Of a DNA stretch of 64,000 nucleotides, positions 63,413 through 64,000 are shown in pieces (within the stretch, counting starts at the first letter, position 1; each line of letters begins with the position of its first letter). The translations under genes were made by a program, and so were the position numbers. The notes below the pieces were generated by a model. That model made no database searches, had not been told where the DNA came from, and was given only the letters and a program-made list of their open reading frames with translations. Source of the stretch: Cerasibacillus quisquiliarum. Lineage in GTDB: Bacteria; Bacillota; Bacilli; Bacillales; Amphibacillaceae. Where the stretch lies: assembly GCF_014202495.1 (NCBI RefSeq), contig NZ_JACHHA010000005.1, positions 124,001 to 188,000 of the forward strand. Direction: 5' to 3'.

Positions 63413-63724
63413 AATCAATTAGATGATAAAATACAAAAAATCCATACTGGGAACGAGTAAAGTTCTCTACTCCACATGATTACGCCTAAATCTTAGAATC
63501 CATGCGGAGTAGGTAGTTCCACCCCTCATGGTTACACGCAAATCTTCAAAACCATGCAGAGTGGTTAGCTCTACCCCTCATGGTTACGCTCAAATCTTAG
63601 AATCCATGCATAGTAGCTAGCTCTACTCCACATGATTACACGCAAATCTTTAAAACCATGCAGAGTAGTCCTTTCTACTCAACATAATTTCATCCAAAAG
63701 TTCAAACGATAGTGAATAATTCCA
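63413..63724. repeat. 52-bp tandem hairpin repeat array (four good copies, two degenerate)
   Basis: Copies begin at 63465, 63517, 63569 and 63621, each exactly 52 bp, with decayed copies on both sides. Each has CATG near its start and CATG near its end within inverted arms (copy 1: CTACTCCACATG / CATGCGGAGTAG). Base changes in one arm are matched in the other between copies (CTAC...GTAG against CCAC...GTGG; CATGATT against CATGGTT with AACCATG). There are no unique spacers, so it is not a CRISPR array. Confidence 0.85.
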
Positions 63725-63792
63725 GACAATAGTATAAACAAACCTCAGCTTGCTCTATTGATCATTCACGTACTGTCATGATCATTAGGAGA

Positions 63793-63865
63793 AGGAGACT
63801 GGGACATAAAGAAAAGTGAACAAAAAAATAGTTTTTTCATCATCAGAGGTTTTGTCCCAGCTTCT
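63793..63865. repeat. GGGACA hairpin at the right edge of the remnant
   Basis: CTGGGACATAA pairs with TTTTGTCCCAG across about 40 bases, followed by CTTCTTTTTC. Such GGGACA-ended units are often found beside IS fragments in Bacillaceae. Confidence 0.55.
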
Positions 63866-63988
63866 TTTTCTTATGAGACACAGTTATATTCTTGCTTATT
63901 TTATCTAGGAGATTGATTCGTTAATCGAAATAGTTTAAAATAATAAAACATTGTTTCATATATTTATATTTTTGAAAGGGGAATTCTA

Positions 63989-64000
63989 ATGTCTAAACGT
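63989..64000 (+). CDS. Start of a gene cut by the right edge
   Basis: ATG TCT AAA CGT follows AAAGGGG at a normal spacing. Four codons only; product unknown. Confidence 0.4.

Larger units (their letters stand above)
63138..63865. mobile_element. Remnant of an IS1182-type element with inverted ends
   Basis: AGAGGCTGGGACAAAACC at the left end (63139-63156) is repeated inverted as GGTTTTGTCCCAGCTTC at the right end (63849-63865). Inside, on the minus strand, lies the C-terminal end of a transposase (63139-63399). The rest of the transposase gene is missing and the space is filled by 52-bp tandem repeats. That both ends belong to the same insertion is inference. Confidence 0.5.

Noticed and set aside
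63465-63672. Possible CRISPR array
   Set aside because: The 52-bp repeats abut each other with no unique spacers, and no cas gene is in the window.

Overview
The window is low-GC chromosomal DNA from a spore-forming member of the Bacillaceae. It most resembles the Virgibacillus/Oceanobacillus side of the family, but the genus is a guess. Evidence for a sporeformer: an alpha/beta small acid-soluble spore protein, a YhcN-type sporulation lipoprotein, YhaL and YhbB. Most genes have B. subtilis counterparts in the yhb-yhj part of that chromosome (addB, yhjE, yhjD, comK, lplJ/yhfJ, yhfH, hemEHY, pbpF, hmoB, yhaA, ecsAB, hit, trpP, yhaH, yhaI, prsA, yhaLMNO, yhzD, yheA, yhcN, yhdB, bmrCD, trmL, yhbB, queG). 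The window is therefore a rearranged version of one conserved core segment, with insertions such as fumC, odhAB and nhaC.

Layout. 1-7 kb: the 5' part of addB, a TVP38-type membrane protein, yhjD, comK, lplJ, yhfH and an M3 oligopeptidase. 7-17 kb: the haem operon hemE-hemH-hemY, pbpF, the haem monooxygenase hmoB, a disulfide-bond pair (bdbC plus a membrane thioredoxin) and the liaF-liaS-liaR envelope-stress system. 17-30 kb: yhaA, ecsAB, a structured RNA candidate, hit, trpP with a TRAP-type leader, yhaH, yhaI, prsA, yhaL and the yhaO-yhaN-yhaM nuclease operon. 30-45 kb: yheA, a PucR-like regulator beside msmX, an SASP gene, fumC, a Zn-phospholipase-like gene, an MFS exporter, a tyrosine T-box in front of nhaC, map, a short-chain dehydrogenase, an M20 peptidase, yhcN, yhdB and an HtrA-like protease. 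45-64 kb: bmrCD behind a leader-peptide attenuator, a carbonic anhydrase, a second-type murG, a MATE exporter, odhAB, trmL, yhbB, a DNA-alkyl methyltransferase, queG, fnr, dat, and an IS1182 remnant next to an array of 52-bp hairpin repeats.

How it works together. The genes are housekeeping rather than accessory: haem synthesis and breakdown, envelope maintenance and secretion (PrsA, Ecs, Lia, PbpF, MurG), RNA and DNA processing (YhaM, YhaN/YhaO, AddB), TCA-cycle enzymes and sporulation. The most notable content is RNA-level control: the TRAP site on trpP, a compact tyrosine T-box lacking stem II on nhaC, a leader peptide plus terminator before bmrCD, and a multi-stem RNA with its own terminator between ecsA and hit. 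I saw no prophage, CRISPR array, defence island, tRNA or rRNA. Many genes use GTG or TTG starts, and I moved several starts downstream to the codon with a proper ribosome binding site.
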